This document shows, piece by piece, positions 14,162-23,299 of a stretch of 64,000 nucleotides of DNA. Positions within the stretch are counted from its first letter, which is position 1; each line of letters starts with the position of its first letter. Both the position numbers and the translations under genes were made by a program. Origin of the DNA: an uncultured Eubacterium sp. (GTDB taxonomy: Bacteria > Bacillota > Clostridia > Oscillospirales > Acutalibacteraceae); the NCBI RefSeq assembly GCF_945980375.1, contig NZ_CAMFQO010000003.1, positions 31,064 through 95,063 of the forward strand, in the 5' to 3' direction. Under the pieces are notes generated by a model, which saw only the letters and a program-made list of their open reading frames with translations, did not search any database and was not told where the DNA came from.

Positions 14162-14882
14162 CTGCTTCTACCTCATTAGCTTCGTTTACTATTTGAACGG
14201 TTGGATTGTGCATATCACCATCAACCGTAATTCTTTTTGTTTTTGCAAGCTCAAGCACTGCCAAAAAGGTTGCCACTATATCTGATTTTGATTTTGCTCC
14301 GTCAAACAGATTAAGAAAGCTAACCTTTTTTCCACTCCAAAGCTTTCGCATAACGGTTCTAACCTTTGACGCTACATTTACAAATTTCTTTGCAACGATA
14401 ACCTTAAAGGAATCAATGGGCGGGGGTAATCTCCTTTGTGCCTTGCCTGCAACATTAATGTATGCATCAAGTAATTCATCAGGCTCATGAAAGCGTTCGT
14501 AATCATAGTTAACCCATCCGCCTTGAGGCTGTCTTACAAACCTGCCAAAGCCCTCGGTTTGATTTGAAAGCTTTTCAGCCATCAGCTTACAGTCACGGTA
14601 TTCAATAAGCTCTCCCGTCAGTTCTTTTTTAAGCACCTCCGCCTCCTCGTGACGAGGTAAAAGAGAAACAGTTTTGATATAAATTAACCTTGCGGCCATT
14701 TCAAGAAAATCACCTGCAATATCAAAATCAGCCTCCTCCATTTGACGAACGTAATCAAGATACTGATTAACAAGCTCAACAATGGGAATGTCGTTAATAT
14801 TCAGTTTATGCTTACTTATAAGATGCAGGAGCAAATCCATGGGCCCCTCAAACACCTCAATTTTATACGTTAAATTATCCAT
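14154..14882 (-). CDS. scpA: segregation and condensation protein A (kleisin)
   Basis: Kleisin subunit that bridges the SMC head domains. The 242-residue protein begins YKIEVFEGPMDLLLHLISKHK, the SMC neck-binding motif, and has YLDYVRQMEEADFDIAGDFLEMAARLIYIK and a C-terminal winged helix near 170-235 (FLAVLELAKTKRITV). ATG 14882 follows the M50 protease gene by 15 nt, and scpB overlaps its end. The order scpA-scpB next to an M50 protease is typical of Firmicutes. Confidence 0.95.
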   Translation of the reverse strand: MDNLTYKIEVFEGPMDLLLHLISKHKLNINDIPIVELVNQYLDYVRQMEEADFDIAGDFLEMAARLIYIKTVSLLPRHEEAEVLKKELTGELIEYRDCKLMAEKLSNQTEGFGRFVRQPQGGWVNYDYERFHEPDELLDAYINVAGKAQRRLPPPIDSFKVIVAKKFVNVASKVRTVMRKLWSGKKVSFLNLFDGAKSKSDIVATFLAVLELAKTKRITVDGDMHNPTVQIVNEANEVEAVE

Positions 14883-14897
14883 AAAGCCTCTTGTATA

Positions 14898-15587
14898 TTA
14901 TCCAAAAATCAAGCTTGGAATAATTGAAATTATGTTCAACAGCTTATTTGTTAAAAACATTATAGGTGTATCAAGAATACCTGTAAACAATAGAATCATA
15001 AGACCGATCATTACATATCTTTCATACATCATATACTTGTAATAAACCTTATCGGGTAAGATTGCGGCGAGGATTTTTGAGCCGTCAAGCGGTGGAATAG
15101 GAAACAAATTAAACACTGCAAGCATAACATTTATCTGTGCAGAATAAAGGAAGAATGCAGCTATTGCACCGCCAAAGCCTGCCATTGATCCGCCAACCTG
15201 CGAAAAAGCAGGAATTGCATTAACAATAAAAAATCCCCATACAGATACAAATCCCATAAGAATATTTGCAAGCGGACCTGCAAGTGCAGTTAATGCCATA
15301 CCGCCTTTTACATTTTTGAAATTGCGGGGATTAACCGGAACGGGATTTGCGTATCCTATACCAAACAGAAAAATCATTACCGTACCGATAGGGTTAAGAT
15401 GTGAAAAGGGATTAAATGTAAGTCTGCCTTGATTTTTTGCTGTATTATCACCAAGAAGATGCGCCATAAAACCGTGTGCCAACTCGTGAATCGGTAAACA
15501 GCAAAATACAACAAAGCATCTTGACAATACTGCTATTACGGCAAGAAGATACTCACCCTGCTGAATATATCTAAAAATAGAAATCAT
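14898..15587 (-). CDS. site-2 protease family (M50) membrane metalloprotease
   Basis: A 229-residue polytopic membrane protein of the short S2P family. The zinc motif HELAH is at 34-38 and the second ligand block [12 protein letters not shown] lies about 165-176, with about five hydrophobic helices. I start it at ATG 15587 after GAGGGTGAG; ATG 15608 lies within the end of prmC and lacks a site. Short M50 proteins of this type often sit beside scpA in Firmicutes, but their substrate is unknown. Confidence 0.88.
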   Translation of the reverse strand: MISIFRYIQQGEYLLAVIAVLSRCFVVFCCLPIHELAHGFMAHLLGDNTAKNQGRLTFNPFSHLNPIGTVMIFLFGIGYANPVPVNPRNFKNVKGGMALTALAGPLANILMGFVSVWGFFIVNAIPAFSQVGGSMAGFGGAIAAFFLYSAQINVMLAVFNLFPIPPLDGSKILAAILPDKVYYKYMMYERYVMIGLMILLFTGILDTPIMFLTNKLLNIISIIPSLIFG

Positions 15588-15591
15588 ACAC

Positions 15592-16407
15592 TCACCCTCT
15601 TGCAACAACCATTCTATCGTTGCCGTACAAATCTTTTTTTACCTCAACATTCCTGAAATTTGTTAAAACCTCAAGAATATCACTACCCTGATCATTACCG
15701 ATTTCAAGTAAAAGTAAACCGTTTTTCTTTATAAAACCAAACCACTTATCATTGATTACTCGGTAAAAATCAAGTCCGTCAACTCCTCCGTCAAGTGCCA
15801 TTGCAGGCTCTCGTTTAACCTCATCCTGAAGATTTTGAATATCACAGGATTTGATATACGGTGGATTTGAAATAATTAAATCAACCTTTTCTATATTAAT
15901 ATCATTAAAAATGTCGTCGTTGATTGGAACAACATTATCAACACCGTTTGCATTTTTAAGTAAATATGAATAAGCCTTTTTGCTTTTTTCAATACAATAA
16001 ACCTTTGAATCGGTCAAAGCCTCTGCAATGCTGATGCCTATACATCCTGTACCGCTGCACAAATCAATAACAATGGGATTATTGACATTTTTAAGAATAT
16101 TTATTGCAAGCTCAACTAACTCCTCGGTTTCCGGTCTTGGAATCAATACGCCTTCGCCAACATAAAATTCACTGTCAAAAAAATCCCATTTACCGATAAT
16201 GTATTGCAATGGCTCACCGGATTTTAATCTACATAGACAATCGTCAAGCTTTTTGTCGGAAATAATCTGCTCTTTGTTAAAATGGTATTCACTGTTGCGT
16301 ATGCCTGCAATATGACAGCAAACAGTCAATGCCTTAAAGTCAGGCTCATCAATTCCGTTTGCATTAAGAAAGCTAAAGCTGTAATCAAATGCTTCTTTAA
16401 GAGTCAT
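15592..16407 (-). CDS. prmC: peptide chain release factor N5-glutamine methyltransferase
   Basis: Methylates the glutamine of the GGQ motif in release factors. The 271-residue enzyme has an N-terminal helical domain, the PRPETE block (90-95), the SAM-binding VIDLCSGTGCIGIS (113-126) and the catalytic NPPY (181-184). The start codon overlaps the stop of the upstream YqhQ gene (TAATG type), and the M50 gene begins 4 nt inside its end. prfA, the usual neighbour, is not here; the pair yqhQ-prmC is common in Clostridia. Confidence 0.93.
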   Translation of the reverse strand: MTLKEAFDYSFSFLNANGIDEPDFKALTVCCHIAGIRNSEYHFNKEQIISDKKLDDCLCRLKSGEPLQYIIGKWDFFDSEFYVGEGVLIPRPETEELVELAINILKNVNNPIVIDLCSGTGCIGISIAEALTDSKVYCIEKSKKAYSYLLKNANGVDNVVPINDDIFNDINIEKVDLIISNPPYIKSCDIQNLQDEVKREPAMALDGGVDGLDFYRVINDKWFGFIKKNGLLLLEIGNDQGSDILEVLTNFRNVEVKKDLYGNDRMVVARG

Positions 16408-17378
16408 TACTTTACTTCATCATCCTCAATATTATCGGTGATAACAGCCTTTATTGCCTCGATGCCGACCTCAATAATATCGTCATCAGGCTCCTTGGTT
16501 GTAATTCTTTGCATCCAAAGACCCGGAGCAGAAACAATCTTTACAAAGACATTATCATGTTTTCCTGCGTACTTTATGAATTCGTAGCCAATACCCATAA
16601 TTAATGGAATAAGAGGTAGCTTAATTAACATCCAAATTATTGTATTTTGCTTTAGCTCTGCGGGTACTACAAGCGAAAGCAGAGTTACAATTATAATGCT
16701 TAATATCAGCATTACAAACATAAATGATGTACCGCAACGAGGATGAAAGCGGCAGCATTTTTTTACATTCTCTACCGTAAGCTCTTCGCCCGATTCATAA
16801 CAGGCAATGCTTTTATGCTCCGCACCGTGATACTGAAACAGCCTTTTAATATCCTTCATTTGAGACACCAAAAGCATATATACAACAAAAATAATAATTT
16901 TCATTGTGCCCTCGATGGTGCCCTGCCAAGGAGTAAGAGCCATATCGGTCCATGAATTAAGCTTATTAAAAACGAATACAGGCAAAAAGAAGAATATAAC
17001 AAACGCAAGTGCAAATCCTAACAAGCTTGCAAATGCCATAATTATGTCCATAAATTTGTCACCGAGCTTGTCTGTCAGCCACTTTTCAAATTTGTTCATT
17101 TCTACATCCTCAAGGTCCTCCATACCGGAAGCCTCTGCGGAATACATAAGAAGCTTATAGCCCATAATCATAGATTCAAAAAAGGCAACAATGCCTCTGA
17201 TTACAGGCAAGCCGAAAAATTTGTTTTTATCCTTTAGATGAGTGAATTTATGATACTCAACAAGAATTGATTTGTCGGTTTTTCTGACAGCAGTAGCAAT
17301 TCCCCTTGGCCCCTGCATCATTATTCCCTCAATAAGCGCCTGTCCGCCGACAGATGTTATGTGTTGTTTTTTACTCAT
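16407..17378 (-). CDS. yqhQ: DUF1385 membrane protein (YqhQ)
   Basis: A 323-residue integral membrane protein of unknown function, widespread in Firmicutes. The opening SVGGQALIEGIMMQGPRG is the family signature. VRGIVAFFESMIMGYK, the H-G-A-E-H-K motif (YHGAEHKSIACYE) and the HPRCGTSFMF block follow, with several transmembrane helices between. His and Cys residues in these blocks suggest a metal site. It lies between the histidine kinase gene and prmC, 14 nt downstream of the kinase. Confidence 0.88.
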   Translation of the reverse strand: MSKKQHITSVGGQALIEGIMMQGPRGIATAVRKTDKSILVEYHKFTHLKDKNKFFGLPVIRGIVAFFESMIMGYKLLMYSAEASGMEDLEDVEMNKFEKWLTDKLGDKFMDIIMAFASLLGFALAFVIFFFLPVFVFNKLNSWTDMALTPWQGTIEGTMKIIIFVVYMLLVSQMKDIKRLFQYHGAEHKSIACYESGEELTVENVKKCCRFHPRCGTSFMFVMLILSIIIVTLLSLVVPAELKQNTIIWMLIKLPLIPLIMGIGYEFIKYAGKHDNVFVKIVSAPGLWMQRITTKEPDDDIIEVGIEAIKAVITDNIEDDEVK

Positions 17379-17392
17379 TATTTTCCTTTCAA

Positions 17393-18874
17393 TTAAGAAT
17401 GTTGAGAGCTGTCAATTAAAGGAAGAAGAATAGTAACCAAGGTTCCCTTTCCTTCAACGCTGTCAATATCCAAATATCCATTATGTAAATTTACAATTTC
17501 CGATGTCACGGCAAGTCCGATACCCGAACCCTTAACACTGACATTAGCCTTATAAAATTTTTCTTTAACATGAGGTAAATCCTCTGCTGAAATTCCGCAT
17601 CCTTGGTCGGCAATTGCTATTTTTACATAATCATTGCCATCCCTTTCCGTAAGTTCGGCTTTAACAAGAATTTTACTGCCCGGACGCGAATATTTTAACG
17701 CATTGTCAAGTATATTCATAAATACCTGCTTTAATCTGTTTGCATCTGCATTTGCTATACAGGGAGTTTCGGGTATGCTGTATTTAACCTCGTATCCCTC
17801 GCGAACAGCACGCTCAATAAATGTAAACAGAGTTTCCTCAAGCTCGGCAAGAATATCCACCTTTGACAGACGAAGTGTCATTCTTCCGCTTTGGAGCCTT
17901 GAAAAATCCAAAAGCTCCTCAACAAAGCCTTCAAGCCTGCCTGCTTCCTTAACAATAACCTGCAAGCCTTTTTTTGTAAGCTCATCAACATTATCTTGAT
18001 TGCCGAGAGTTAAGGTTTCTCCCCAGCCTTTAATTGAGGTTAAAGGGGTCCTCAGCTCGTGAGATATAGTTGAAATAAAATCATTTTTCATTTTATCGGC
18101 GGTTGCAATTTCCGATGCCATAGTGTTAATACTGTCTGCAAGGTCGCCGATTTCATCGTTGTATTTTTTCTCAATTCGAACATCAAGATTGCCCTGTGCA
18201 ATCACCTTTGTGGCTTGGTTTACCTCTTTAAGAGGTGTAATAATCGTCCTGATAAAATACAGATTTGACAAAATAACAATTGCAAAAATAATTATAAAAA
18301 TAAATGCAATCATTACGGAAATACCTGCAATTTGTTTGTCAACCCGTTCTACCGCTGTCATAACGCGAATGGCGCCTACCTTGATGTTATCGGAGCTTTT
18401 TATTACGCGCGTTACAGCCATAACCTTTTGACCGTTAGAAAGCTTGCCTATATATTTGCCCTTGCCCTCATCATTTTCCATAGCAGAATTGTAATCGGGC
18501 ATTTCCTGCTTTTCAACAGCAAATCCGTTTGAAGAAATGATTATATTACCCTCATTATCAACAATCCAAACTGTTGTAGAATTTTTGTTGGAATATGTAT
18601 CAATGTATAAAGCTGCAGATGACTCAAGCGATTCGCCGTTATTTATACTGTTTTCAAAGTAATTAACTGCAGAATCGGATGCGGCAGAATTAACGATGCT
18701 TTCTACCGAATTATAATAATAAACCCTTATAAGCGATGTACAAACAATAAATGCAACGGTAAACAAAAGAACAATCAGACCTATAATTAAAACAAGCCAT
18801 CTGCGAGTAATACCCTCGATTTTTTTGCTTTTTAATTTTTTTACATAAGCATTAAAATCCTTGTTCATTTGCAA
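17393..18874 (-). CDS. sensor histidine kinase (HAMP, HisKA, HATPase_c)
   Basis: A 493-residue membrane kinase that probably phosphorylates the regulator encoded just upstream. Transmembrane helices at about 27-49 and 186-208 bracket an extracellular sensor domain with a PAS/Cache-like pattern (VWIVDNEGNIIISS). A HAMP linker (about 209-262) precedes the H-box with His272 in ISHELRTPL. N, G1 and G2 boxes follow (NILDNALKYS, ADQGCGIS, GSGIGLAV). The TTG at 18874 has GAAAGG 9 nt upstream; ATG 18868 is the alternative. The architecture resembles WalK/ResE kinases; the signal is unknown. Confidence 0.9.
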   Translation of the reverse strand: MQMNKDFNAYVKKLKSKKIEGITRRWLVLIIGLIVLLFTVAFIVCTSLIRVYYYNSVESIVNSAASDSAVNYFENSINNGESLESSAALYIDTYSNKNSTTVWIVDNEGNIIISSNGFAVEKQEMPDYNSAMENDEGKGKYIGKLSNGQKVMAVTRVIKSSDNIKVGAIRVMTAVERVDKQIAGISVMIAFIFIIIFAIVILSNLYFIRTIITPLKEVNQATKVIAQGNLDVRIEKKYNDEIGDLADSINTMASEIATADKMKNDFISTISHELRTPLTSIKGWGETLTLGNQDNVDELTKKGLQVIVKEAGRLEGFVEELLDFSRLQSGRMTLRLSKVDILAELEETLFTFIERAVREGYEVKYSIPETPCIANADANRLKQVFMNILDNALKYSRPGSKILVKAELTERDGNDYVKIAIADQGCGISAEDLPHVKEKFYKANVSVKGSGIGLAVTSEIVNLHNGYLDIDSVEGKGTLVTILLPLIDSSQHS

Positions 18875-18892
18875 ACAAATTTACCTTTCAAT

Positions 18893-19606
18893 TTACTGTT
18901 CACTTGTAATCCACTTATATCCAAGTCCCCAAATTGTAACAAGCCTTGTTGGACTTGAGGGATTGTCCTCAAGCTTCATACGAAGTCTTCTTATGTTAAC
19001 ATCAACTATCTTTTCGTCTCCGAAATAATTTGCACCCCAAACCTGCTTAAGTATATCATTTCTTGAAAGTGCAGCATTTGGATTACGGAAGAAATATTCG
19101 ACAATTTGAAATTCAACCTGAGTTAATTCAATCATATTGCCTGATTTCATAAGAGTTCTGTTGCGAAGATTAAGCTCAAATTCATCAAGAACGATGCTGT
19201 CGGAATTAGTATCTACGTTCTTAAAGCCCCTTGTCATTTCAACACGACGGTAAACAGCGTCTACTCTTGCCATCAATTCGCTTGGAGAAAACGGCTTTGT
19301 AACATAATCGTCTGCACCTACAAGCAAGCCTGTAACCTTATCCATTTCCTGTGTTTTGGCACTAAGCATAATGATACCCAAATCGGATGACAGCTTCCTA
19401 AGCTCCTTGCAAACCGATAAGCCGTCAAGCTCCGGCATCATAATGTCAAGAATGGCAACATCAAAGCCTTCCTCATCCTGCTTGAATTTTTGAAGAGCAA
19501 CAAGGCCGTTTTCAGCCTGCTCAACATTATATCCGGAGCGGGAAAGGTTAATTACTATAAATTCTCTGATAGATTCTTCATCCTCGGCAACAAGTACCTT
19601 TTTCAT
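18893..19606 (-). CDS. OmpR/PhoP-family response regulator
   Basis: A 237-residue transcription factor. The receiver domain (1-120) has the acidic pocket EDEE at 8-11, the phosphoacceptor Asp54 in AILDIMMP, and KPF near 105. A winged-helix DNA-binding domain (about 140-235) ends with the recognition pattern VDVNIRRLRMKLEDNP and TIWGLGYKW. It is followed after 18 nt by the kinase gene, its evident partner. The promoter is shared with the upstream lipoprotein gene, whose product could be part of the same envelope-sensing unit; that is inference. Confidence 0.92.
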   Translation of the reverse strand: MKKVLVAEDEESIREFIVINLSRSGYNVEQAENGLVALQKFKQDEEGFDVAILDIMMPELDGLSVCKELRKLSSDLGIIMLSAKTQEMDKVTGLLVGADDYVTKPFSPSELMARVDAVYRRVEMTRGFKNVDTNSDSIVLDEFELNLRNRTLMKSGNMIELTQVEFQIVEYFFRNPNAALSRNDILKQVWGANYFGDEKIVDVNIRRLRMKLEDNPSSPTRLVTIWGLGYKWITSEQ

Positions 19607-19635
19607 ACGAACACCTTACCTTTCAGTAAAATTGA

Positions 19636-20940
19636 TTAACTGACCTTAATTAGTTTTTTCAGTTCATCGGTTGATATTTTTATTGATTTATCATTACCCG
19701 TTCTTGCTAAATAATAATATCCTGACTGATCAAGTATTACAGTGTAATCAGTATACTCTGCTTCGTTATAAACTGCTTTAAGCACAGGCATAACGGAGAA
19801 TACGGTATTTTTAGTTTTCTTGTTTGAGACAGTCATTTCTTTTTTTTCGGCATCATAGCTGACAGATATGTTTTTGTAAATTTTATCGGGAATTACTATG
19901 TTGTATTTGTCAGCAGTAGAATACAATGAATAGCACCTGTGAACAAGAACAGTTTTGTCGTATACAACCCAATCAAGAGCCTTTATTCCCTTTGGAAGCT
20001 TATTCATTGATGCATCTGTAGGAATTTCTATTCTGTCATCATCATTAATGTCAACAGAATTTACAAGACAGCCTCTTGATGTGCCTGTTGTTCTTCCTGT
20101 TGAATAGCTGTAAAACGGAGAAACAATAGAGCGATACATATTTGACCAATATATAACCTCTGTTCTTATGCTGTCACCGTCAGAGCCTATAGCATCGGCA
20201 TAAACACGAACATCGCCTTCAGCCTTTTCAACATTAATGTTTCTGTAAGAGATTACTCTTGAATCAAGCTTGGTTTCACCCTTTAGAACAAAATCGTTTT
20301 TACTGATAGAATAAAGCTCAGCCTTTGCACTTGTTTTTGTTCCGGAGTTTATTTCAAACATTAAGATATCATTTTTACCTGTTTGATTAAAATCAACAAC
20401 TATATAATTATTTAAGTATATTTCATCGTTGCCTATTCTTTTTACGGAAATTTTTTCGTTGCTGAATTTAAGATTGTATGCAACAAAATAATGACTGTTT
20501 GAATTGGAGATAGTATTCCAACAAACTAAAATTTCCGGCTTTCTGTCATTATTTACATCGGCAAAGTCAAGACGGTATGCATCATCACCGTAGCCCTTTA
20601 CATTTGAAACAACCTGCCACTTACCGTCAAGCTCCTTTATAATTGCCATACACACTGTGCCAAGGTTATCGTTAGACTCATAGAAGGCAACCGCTTCATC
20701 CTTTGAATCCGAGTCCAAATCATAAAAATTGTACGAAGTTATATAATCACCCGATGACGGATTTTTCAATATGTAGCCGTTTGGCAAAAAGCTGTCAAGC
20801 GCATTTTTTACATCTGCGTTATCACCAAACGGAGCAACGGCAGAAATAAGGTCGTTTACCGATGAGGCGAGCCTAAAGCTGCAACCGGAAAGCAAAGCAA
20901 CAATTAAAACAATACAAGCAAATACCTTAATCTGTTTCAT
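19636..20940 (-). CDS. lipoprotein with FG-GAP/VCBS-like acidic repeats
   Basis: A 434-residue lipoprotein. The signal peptide ends in the lipobox LLSGC, with Cys20 as the lipidation site. The body contains several short D-x-D/N-x-D calcium-type loops set in beta strands: FYDLDSDSKDEAVAFY, DFADVNNDRKPEILV and SVDINDDDRIEIPTD, spaced like the blades of an integrin-type propeller. No enzyme motif is seen. It is the first gene of the long operon and directly precedes the two-component system, so a sensor or envelope role is possible. Confidence 0.75.
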   Translation of the reverse strand: MKQIKVFACIVLIVALLSGCSFRLASSVNDLISAVAPFGDNADVKNALDSFLPNGYILKNPSSGDYITSYNFYDLDSDSKDEAVAFYESNDNLGTVCMAIIKELDGKWQVVSNVKGYGDDAYRLDFADVNNDRKPEILVCWNTISNSNSHYFVAYNLKFSNEKISVKRIGNDEIYLNNYIVVDFNQTGKNDILMFEINSGTKTSAKAELYSISKNDFVLKGETKLDSRVISYRNINVEKAEGDVRVYADAIGSDGDSIRTEVIYWSNMYRSIVSPFYSYSTGRTTGTSRGCLVNSVDINDDDRIEIPTDASMNKLPKGIKALDWVVYDKTVLVHRCYSLYSTADKYNIVIPDKIYKNISVSYDAEKKEMTVSNKKTKNTVFSVMPVLKAVYNEAEYTDYTVILDQSGYYYLARTGNDKSIKISTDELKKLIKVS

Positions 20941-20971
20941 TTTGCCCTCCTTATTACAGTAAACTATTCTA

Positions 20972-21000
20972 ATTATAACAGATAATTAAAATAAAATAAA
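20972..21000 (-). promoter_or_regulatory. promoter of the long operon (lipoprotein to rluB)
   Basis: Minus-strand TTTATT (20995-21000), 17 bases, and an extended TG-n-TATAAT (20972-20977). It lies about 30 bases before the lipoprotein ATG, which has AAGGAGG. Confidence 0.65.
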
Positions 21001-21045
21001 TAGTAAATTAATAAAAAATAACATTTTATTACAAAAATAAAAAGA

Positions 21046-21063
21046 CTTGATACAATTATCAAG
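21046..21063 (-). terminator. terminator downstream of the small structured RNA
   Basis: 7-bp stem CTTGATA/TATCAAG with loop CAAT, followed on the minus strand by TCTTTTTATTTTTG. Confidence 0.75.
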
Positions 21064-21079
21064 CCTCGGTAACAATTAA

Positions 21080-21219
21080 AATACAAAAAAATGGTGGATT
21101 GGAGCATTTTTAAAGACAACGGTTAGAGGAGAAACAATGAAAAGAGAAACATTATACCGACTCCGTTCAGCTTTGCTGTTAGGCTGGAGAAACCCAATAC
21201 TTGTCTTCCACCATATTGT
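21080..21219 (-). ncRNA. candidate small structured RNA of unknown class
   Basis: In the 358-base gap between mnmA and the lipoprotein gene the minus strand carries a complete unit: promoter (21226-21254), predicted start near 21219 and about 125 nt closed by a perfect ATGGTGGA/TCCACCAT stem (21207-21214 with 21091-21098), followed at once by seven T. TTGG/CCAA continues the stem. Inside, two arms form a three-way junction: CTCC/GGAG with CAGC-AAA-GCTG, and CGGT/ACCG with AATG/CATT. GTTTCTC occurs three times, mostly in unpaired regions. It lacks the GGAAGGAAGCA loop of SRP RNA, and I know no matching family. Confidence 0.6.
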
Positions 21220-21225
21220 AAATGT

Positions 21226-21254
21226 ATTATAACACTAAATTTATAAATAAACAA
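21226..21254 (-). promoter_or_regulatory. promoter of the small structured RNA
   Basis: Minus-strand TTGTTT (21249-21254), 17 bases, and TATAAT (21226-21231) with an extended TG motif. Confidence 0.7.
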
Positions 21255-21298
21255 TTTAATAATAATTAAATTTTAATGAAATTTTCGTTAATTAAGAA

Positions 21299-22357
21299 CT
21301 AAATTATTGTACCGCCGCCAAGGACATAGTCACCGTCATACAGCACAACAGCCTGTCCAGGAGTGATAGCTCTGACAGGATTTTCAAACTCTACCACTAC
21401 CCTGTCACCCTCACAATATGCCGTACAAGGTACCTCCTTCATATTGTATCTGGTTTTTGCGCAGCAATTAATTCTGTCTGTTGGCTTTTGAGCAATCCAA
21501 TTAAAATCATCGGCAATCAGTGATGTTTTATTCAAGTCCTCGTTGGAGCCTAAAATAACAGTATTCTCATTAAGATTTTTATCTATAACATAAACAGGAT
21601 GACCCAGAGCAATATTTAGTCCCTTGCGTTGTCCTATCGTGTACTTTATTATTCCCTGATGCTCACCGAGAACATTGCCCTGCTTATCAACAAAATTTCC
21701 CTTTGGATAAGAGCAGCCTTTATAATGCTCAATAAACGCAGAATAATCCCCGTCGGGAACAAAGCAAATATCTTGACTGTCACGCTTATGGGCATTAATA
21801 AAGCCGTTTTCTTCTGCGATTTTTCTTATATCCTCTTTGGAATATTTACCTAAAGGGAAAATAGTGTGCTGAAGCTGATACTGCGTTAATGAATACAAAA
21901 CATAGCTTTGATCCTTTGATAAGTCCTTACCTTTTTTAAGCATATATCTGCCGTTAACATATTCTATATCGGCATAATGCCCTGTAACGACAAAATCAAA
22001 TTTCAGCTCTTGCATACGCCTCATAAGCTTTTCAAACTTGAGGTGACGGTTACAGTCTATGCATGGATTTGGAGTGCCTCCGTTTTCGTATGTTGCAACA
22101 AATTTTTTTATAACCTTTTCATTAAATTCATCCTTAAAATTAAATACGTAATAAGGCATTCCGAGCTTTGTTGCAACAGCCCTTGCATCCTCGATATCAT
22201 CAAGCGAGCAACAGGTTTTATCAGAGCATACACCAATATCCTCGTTATCGTAAAGCTTCATTGTTGCTCCGATACATTCATATCCCTGCTCTTTCATAAG
22301 CAAGGCAGATACACTTGAATCAACTCCGCCGCTCATTGCTATAATTGCTTTTTTCAT
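21299..22357 (-). CDS. mnmA: tRNA-specific 2-thiouridylase
   Basis: Adds sulfur to U34 of tRNA Lys, Glu and Gln. The 352-residue protein has the PP-loop AMSGGVDSSV (7-16), the catalytic Cys99 in TPNPCIDCN and the second Cys in DSQDICFVPDG near 200, and the YTIGQRKGLNIA block. Sulfur would come from the cysteine desulfurase encoded three genes upstream, as in bacilli that pair a NifS with MnmA. It follows nadA by only 3 nt and ends the operon, with the small RNA unit just downstream. Two likely substrates, tRNA-Lys(UUU) and tRNA-Gln(UUG), are encoded at 26555-26711. Confidence 0.95.
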   Translation of the reverse strand: MKKAIIAMSGGVDSSVSALLMKEQGYECIGATMKLYDNEDIGVCSDKTCCSLDDIEDARAVATKLGMPYYVFNFKDEFNEKVIKKFVATYENGGTPNPCIDCNRHLKFEKLMRRMQELKFDFVVTGHYADIEYVNGRYMLKKGKDLSKDQSYVLYSLTQYQLQHTIFPLGKYSKEDIRKIAEENGFINAHKRDSQDICFVPDGDYSAFIEHYKGCSYPKGNFVDKQGNVLGEHQGIIKYTIGQRKGLNIALGHPVYVIDKNLNENTVILGSNEDLNKTSLIADDFNWIAQKPTDRINCCAKTRYNMKEVPCTAYCEGDRVVVEFENPVRAITPGQAVVLYDGDYVLGGGTII

Positions 22358-22360
22358 AGA

Positions 22361-23275
22361 TTAACCTAATTCAATCATTTTATCTATACAGCGTCTTGCT
22401 CCGTCCATTACATCCTTTTCAAGAATGATTTCCTCACCTGCAATGCCCTTAACGCAATTAAGAACATCAACTATTGTTGTAAGCTTCATATTATGGCAAA
22501 CAAGGTCCTTTGACAGAGGATAAAACATTTTGTCGGGACATTCAAGCTGAAGATGAGAAACAATGCTGTTTTCCGTTCCGATAATGAATTCCTTTGCATC
22601 GCTGTTCTTGGCAAAATCCATAATGCCTGTTGTAGAGCCGACATAATCTGCAAGCTCAACAACCTCCGGTACACATTCGGGGTGTACAAGAAATAAAGCA
22701 TCGGGATGCATTGCCTTTGCTTTTTTTACGTTTTCGGCACTCATCCTTGCATGAGTTGGGCATCCGCCCGATAAAAGCTTGAACTCCTTTTCGGGCAACT
22801 GTTTAGCAATATATGCACCAAGATTCTTATCAGGAATAAATAAGATTTTATCATTATCAATCTTTTTACAGATTTTGAGTGCAGAAGATGATGTAACGCA
22901 AACATCACAAACAGTTTTTAGCTCGCTTGTCGTATTAACATATGCAACAACTGTGTAATCGGGATATTGCTCTTTAACCTGTTTTATCAGATCCTTATCC
23001 ATCATTTCAGCCATAGGACAGCCGGCATCTGCATTGGAAAGAATTACCTTTTTGTCAGGCGAAAGAATCTTAACTGTTTCAGCCATAAATCTTACACCGC
23101 ACATAATTACGGTTTTGTTTGTAACCTTTGATGCGGAGACCGACAAAGCAAAGCTGTCGCCGACAAAATCTGCAACCTCAAGTATATCAGGTGATTGATA
23201 GCAATGTGCTAATATACAAATATCGTTTTCTTTTTTTAATCTGATTATTTCGTCTTGAATGTCTTTTAACGCCAT
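22361..23275 (-). CDS. nadA: quinolinate synthase A
   Basis: Condenses iminoaspartate with dihydroxyacetone phosphate to quinolinate for NAD synthesis, using a [4Fe-4S] cluster. The 304-residue length is typical. The family blocks ILAHCYQSPDI, DSFALS, IMCGVRFMAETVKIL, AYVNTTSELK, FIPDKNLG, GGCPTHARM and HPECVPEV are present, with cluster cysteines in MCGV, GGCPTH and near 267 (NCVKG). nadB and nadC are not nearby. Placement behind iscS-iscU fits a need for Fe-S assembly. Confidence 0.94.
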   Translation of the reverse strand: MALKDIQDEIIRLKKENDICILAHCYQSPDILEVADFVGDSFALSVSASKVTNKTVIMCGVRFMAETVKILSPDKKVILSNADAGCPMAEMMDKDLIKQVKEQYPDYTVVAYVNTTSELKTVCDVCVTSSSALKICKKIDNDKILFIPDKNLGAYIAKQLPEKEFKLLSGGCPTHARMSAENVKKAKAMHPDALFLVHPECVPEVVELADYVGSTTGIMDFAKNSDAKEFIIGTENSIVSHLQLECPDKMFYPLSKDLVCHNMKLTTIVDVLNCVKGIAGEEIILEKDVMDGARRCIDKMIELG

Positions 23276-23299
23276 AAAGCAAGCTCCTAATCAAAATAA

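Noticed and set aside
21080..21219. Reading the small RNA as SRP RNA
   Set aside because: The conserved GGAAGGAAGCA domain IV loop is absent.
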